DNA of 64,000 nt from Marinilongibacter aquaticus (GTDB taxonomy: Bacteria; Bacteroidota; Bacteroidia; Cytophagales; Spirosomataceae). The translations under genes were made by a program, and so were the position numbers. Of the stretch, positions 63,452 to 64,000 are shown piece after piece; within the stretch, counting starts at the first letter, position 1, and the number at the start of each line of letters is the position of its first letter. The stretch is from contig NZ_CP083757.1 in the NCBI RefSeq assembly GCF_020149935.1, forward strand, positions 2,443,501-2,507,500. Reading direction: 5' to 3'. The notes beneath the pieces are model-generated. The model searched no databases. It was not told the DNA's origin and worked only from the letters and a program-made list of their open reading frames with translations.

Positions 63452-63937
63452 TCAATAGACCATTTTAAATTCTGAATGCAAATTCAAATGAGGCAAAATC
63501 ACCCTCATGTGGTGCCGAAGGTGCTGTTCGTAATCTTTCATCACAAATGACAGTGCAAATGGCCCCGCCCCGCCAATGGTAAATGTATTGCCCAGCACCG
63601 AAGCTTCGGCCTGTTCAATCACATGTGCAAGATGCAAATTCATAAAATACCACAGGCTCACCAAGTTCTCCCAATCGGTCTTTTGGTACGCTTGCAAGGC
63701 CACCCATTCGTCTTGGGCATAGGGTACAATATCCAAATTCGGGATCGACGCAGCCATCACAAACTTTTTCTGGTTGTTTGTAGCCGAATCAATAAGGTGC
63801 CCAAGTATCTCCTTTTTGCTCCATTTCGAAGGAGAATCCTTTTCAGAAACAGCAGGCTCTTCGAGTTTTTTCAACTCTGGATACAAAGTTTGTACGATCT
63901 CTCGCAACGAATGGGCCACATCTTTCATAGGTTTCAT
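63452..63937 (-). CDS. DinB-superfamily (damage-inducible-type) protein
   Basis: A four-helix DinB-superfamily protein, unrelated to DNA polymerase IV despite the shared name. From ATG 63937 it has 161 residues. Candidate metal-binding histidines are in EILGHLIDSA (near residue 47), MNLHLAHVIEQ and YEQHLRHHMRV (near 140), the usual three-His arrangement. Members include thiol-dependent transferases, but many are uncharacterised. The frame is open to 63976; MKPMKDVAHS is preferred, and 63928 is another possible start. The stop lies 2 nt before dinB. Confidence 0.82.
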   Translation of the reverse strand: MKPMKDVAHSLREIVQTLYPELKKLEEPAVSEKDSPSKWSKKEILGHLIDSATNNQKKFVMAASIPNLDIVPYAQDEWVALQAYQKTDWENLVSLWYFMNLHLAHVIEQAEASVLGNTFTIGGAGPFALSFVMKDYEQHLRHHMRVILPHLNLHSEFKMVY

Positions 63938-64000
63938 TAATTTTGTCAAATTTTTAATGGGCAAAACATAAATCAAAGTTTGAAATATTTTTTATATCTG

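Overview
The window looks like a chromosomal segment of a member of the Bacteroidota, most likely a Cytophagales-type aerobe. The clues are a complete alternative complex III (ActA-F) joined to an aa3-type cytochrome oxidase, Bacteroidota promoters (TTTG-N19-TAnnTTTG, seen upstream of actA, rpsA and a candidate small RNA), weak Shine-Dalgarno sequences, MacB/FtsX permeases of about 800 residues, and two-domain DUF1080 and DUF4097 secreted proteins. I cannot name the genus. No phage, transposase, integrase, CRISPR array or rRNA was seen.

Layout. (1) 1-14.8 kb, minus strand: respiratory operon, transcribed actA-B-C-D-E-F, ctaC, ctaD, a hairpin, ctaA, ctaB, two subunit-III genes and the start of subunit IV at the window edge. 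It moves electrons from quinol through multihaem cytochromes to O2 and makes its own haem A. (2) 14.9-20.1 kb: tRNA-Cys, rpsA, an HNH endonuclease, smpB, a candidate structured small RNA, hflX and tRNA-Arg, all translation or housekeeping, followed by about 0.8 kb with no supported gene. (3) 20.9-46.6 kb: the most unusual region. An NtrB/NtrC-like two-component pair faces a 22.8-kb plus-strand array: a MacA/HlyD-type adaptor, an ABC ATPase, six tandem duplicated-core FtsX/MacB permeases, a 96-residue orphan, a seventh permease, a DUF4097 repeat protein, a second ABC ATPase and a TolC-type outer-membrane protein. The space between regulator and array carries a near-consensus sigma-54 promoter and two direct 16-bp repeats fit for the NtrC-like activator. 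I read this as an inducible tripartite envelope-stress or antimicrobial-export system whose permease has been amplified.

(4) 46.7-50.4 kb: a small orphan ORF, a class I aminotransferase, a FrnE/DsbA-like oxidoreductase and a PBP4-like lipoprotein. (5) 50.4-55.9 kb, minus strand: a shortened division/cell-wall cluster rsmH-ftsL-ftsI followed by an M14 peptidase and a carboxypeptidase-regulatory-like protein, without the usual mraZ or murE neighbours. (6) 56-64 kb: a thioredoxin-like lipoprotein, metG, a small secreted protein with a structured leader, an AraC-family regulator opposite a two-domain DUF1080 protein, DNA polymerase IV and a DinB-superfamily protein.

Starts were moved inward from the longest ORF for actF, smpB, permeases 1, 5 and 7, the DUF4097 gene, rsmH, the secreted 125-residue protein and the DinB-superfamily gene, because the family N-terminus, signal peptide or neighbouring gene fits better there. 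hflX and the PBP4-like gene seem to need TTG starts.
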